From Serilophus lunatus (lineage: Eukaryota > Chordata > Aves > Passeriformes > Eurylaimidae), in the NCBI GenBank assembly GCA_013399895.1, contig VXBA01000405.1, positions 381,353 through 445,352 on the forward strand: DNA of 64,000 nt, written 5' to 3'. Shown in pieces: positions 62,712-64,000 of the stretch. Under the pieces are notes generated by a model. That model saw only the letters and a list, made by a program, of their open reading frames with translations, was not told where the DNA came from and searched no databases. The position numbers and the translations under genes were made by a program. Position 1 is the stretch's first letter, and each line of letters starts with the position of its first letter.

Positions 62712-64000
62712 GCAGGGAGGCCAGCTTCCCTGCGGATGCTCCCAGCGGAAGCTGCTGGTGCCCGGCTCACATCTGTCATGAGCTCTGTTTACAGGCGCGT
62801 CAACAGATGCTTGCAGCGAGAGTCGCTGAACTCTGACATCCCACATAAAGATGTAAACACTTCTCTGCAGAAGATAAATCCTGAGTACTAAAAGGCACTC
62901 TAGCTGACTTCTGGCCTTCTCCAACTCCACACCATCCCCCAAACTCAAAACTCCCATACACATTCCTTAAAAACAACAGCAATAAAAGAGAATGAAAGCA
63001 CAAATAAAACCCCCAAGAAACTGACATACTAATAGCCACAGCATCAAGCTTTTTAAAGTATGCTAGAAATAATCAGTAGCATTATTACAAGTAAGCCAAA
63101 TATAACTAACTGCAGAATAAAATTAACTTTACAGTGTTTAGACAGATGGAATCTGATTTCCTGCTGTAAAGCCACTGAATTTGGCATTGACCCTGAGCCT
63201 CAAAGGCAGGGGATCTGCTGTCCATAAGATGCACAAGCTATCCAATGGCCACAGCCAGTAATCACTACTCTTCATACGCACTGTTAAATTAAAAAGTATA
63301 GAAGTCTTCATAAATAAAGTTTGCAGAAAGAGATGGATTCATTTAATGCTAAGAGCAGCCAAGACCAAAGCCCACTGCATATATTTGTGTATTTTCTTAA
63401 GAGGCCTGTATATACAAGAGAGCACACAAAGGGCTTCTTTAAAATGCTCCCTTGTAAGGGTGTATTTCAAGAGTAATAGATATTGAATTAAGGAAAATGT
63501 CCAAAAAAATACTGTTTGGAAATATTTTCGAGCCTTCACATGGAAGAGCTAGAAGCAAGCATGATGCTTTTCAATGCTAACTAAGAAAATCCTTGTCCAG
63601 AAGGATTTACTTCTCCTATGCCCGATCCTATGAACTATGGATACGGCCAAACACAGCATTTACTGATAAACAGTCCTACTGACTTCAGTAACTTAAGCCA
63701 AGTAACTTCAGTGGTGTTATTCATGCCCTGTGAATATGAACGGAAGACTCTTGTTTAAAAGGGCTCCTCACAGCAGCAAAGGCTAGCACAAGAGAGTCCC
63801 AAGTGAGGGTAAGAAAGGACACAAGGCAAAGAAAGGAGTCCTTATGAGAAATGCTTAGCCATTACCTGCAGGCTTGGGATTTTTTTCTTTAATTTTAGAC
63901 TAAAAAAATGAGAAAAACATGAGCTCTCCTGTTATAACCACAGAGTAAATTCAACACAATCCTATTGCTAACTCAAAAATAAAACAAAGGAAACCTCCAA

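Larger units (their letters stand above)
33989..64000 (-). other. 5' intron/upstream region of MYO10 without recognisable exons (30 kb)
   Basis: Sequence upstream of the acceptor of the exon at 33830-33988. The expected preceding exon (segment like GTRVWLRENGQHFPSTVNS) was looked for on the minus strand and not found, so this is most likely one large intron that continues past the window. It contains CR1 copies (about 35180-35665, 47991-48064, 49262-49413), an old CR1-like remnant near 48.3 kb, a 59-bp LTR tail (42981-43038), a solo LTR (57061-58276) and small simple repeats. Several GC-richer patches (about 40.5-40.9, 42.2-42.9 and 58.7-59.1 kb) carry nothing I recognise. Confidence 0.7.

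Noticed and set aside
1..64000. tRNA or rRNA genes, CRISPR arrays, operons, bacterial or phage systems
   Set aside because: None seen; the window is vertebrate intronic sequence with one gene and dispersed repeats.

Overview
The window looks like a stretch of bird nuclear genome, probably a passerine. It has a vertebrate intron-exon structure, 5'-truncated CR1 LINEs, and solo LTRs of avian endogenous-retrovirus type that begin TGTAGTGG. The species call is inference; the gene call is not.

The only protein-coding gene I can support is MYO10 (unconventional myosin X), on the minus strand. Fifteen consecutive coding exons were located by translation and splice-site inspection. They join in frame with no stop or frameshift (1619 nt, 539 codons plus 2 nt). 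By human numbering they cover about residues 41 to 580 of the motor head: the start of the motor core, P-loop, switch I, switch II and the relay region. The 5'-most exon (about residues 1-40 with the start codon) and everything after residue 580 (rest of the motor, IQ motifs, coiled coil, PH, MyTH4 and FERM domains) lie outside the window or were not found.

Layout: positions 1-10,660 hold thirteen exons separated by introns of 0.1-2.2 kb. An intron of 5.7 kb, one exon, an intron of 17.3 kb and one more exon take the gene to 33,988. The remaining 30 kb (33,989-64,000) appears to be 5' intron or upstream sequence with no recognisable exon. The large introns hold two solo LTRs of different families, each with a 5-bp target-site duplication and each with an assembly gap of about 300 bp inside it (20,841-21,763 and 57,061-58,276). 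They also hold a 59-bp tail of the first LTR family near 43 kb, several CR1 3' ends, a long (TATC)n microsatellite and a strong G-quadruplex motif.

The most notable observation is in the motor exons. The intron at 8,587-9,444 has a perfect U12-type (minor spliceosome) donor, GTATCCTT, and a perfect U12 branch-site match, TTCCTTGAC. It is followed by a 14-nt microexon (8,573-8,586) encoding the end of a conserved YLLEK segment. Skipping that microexon would place a TAA stop exactly at the new junction.
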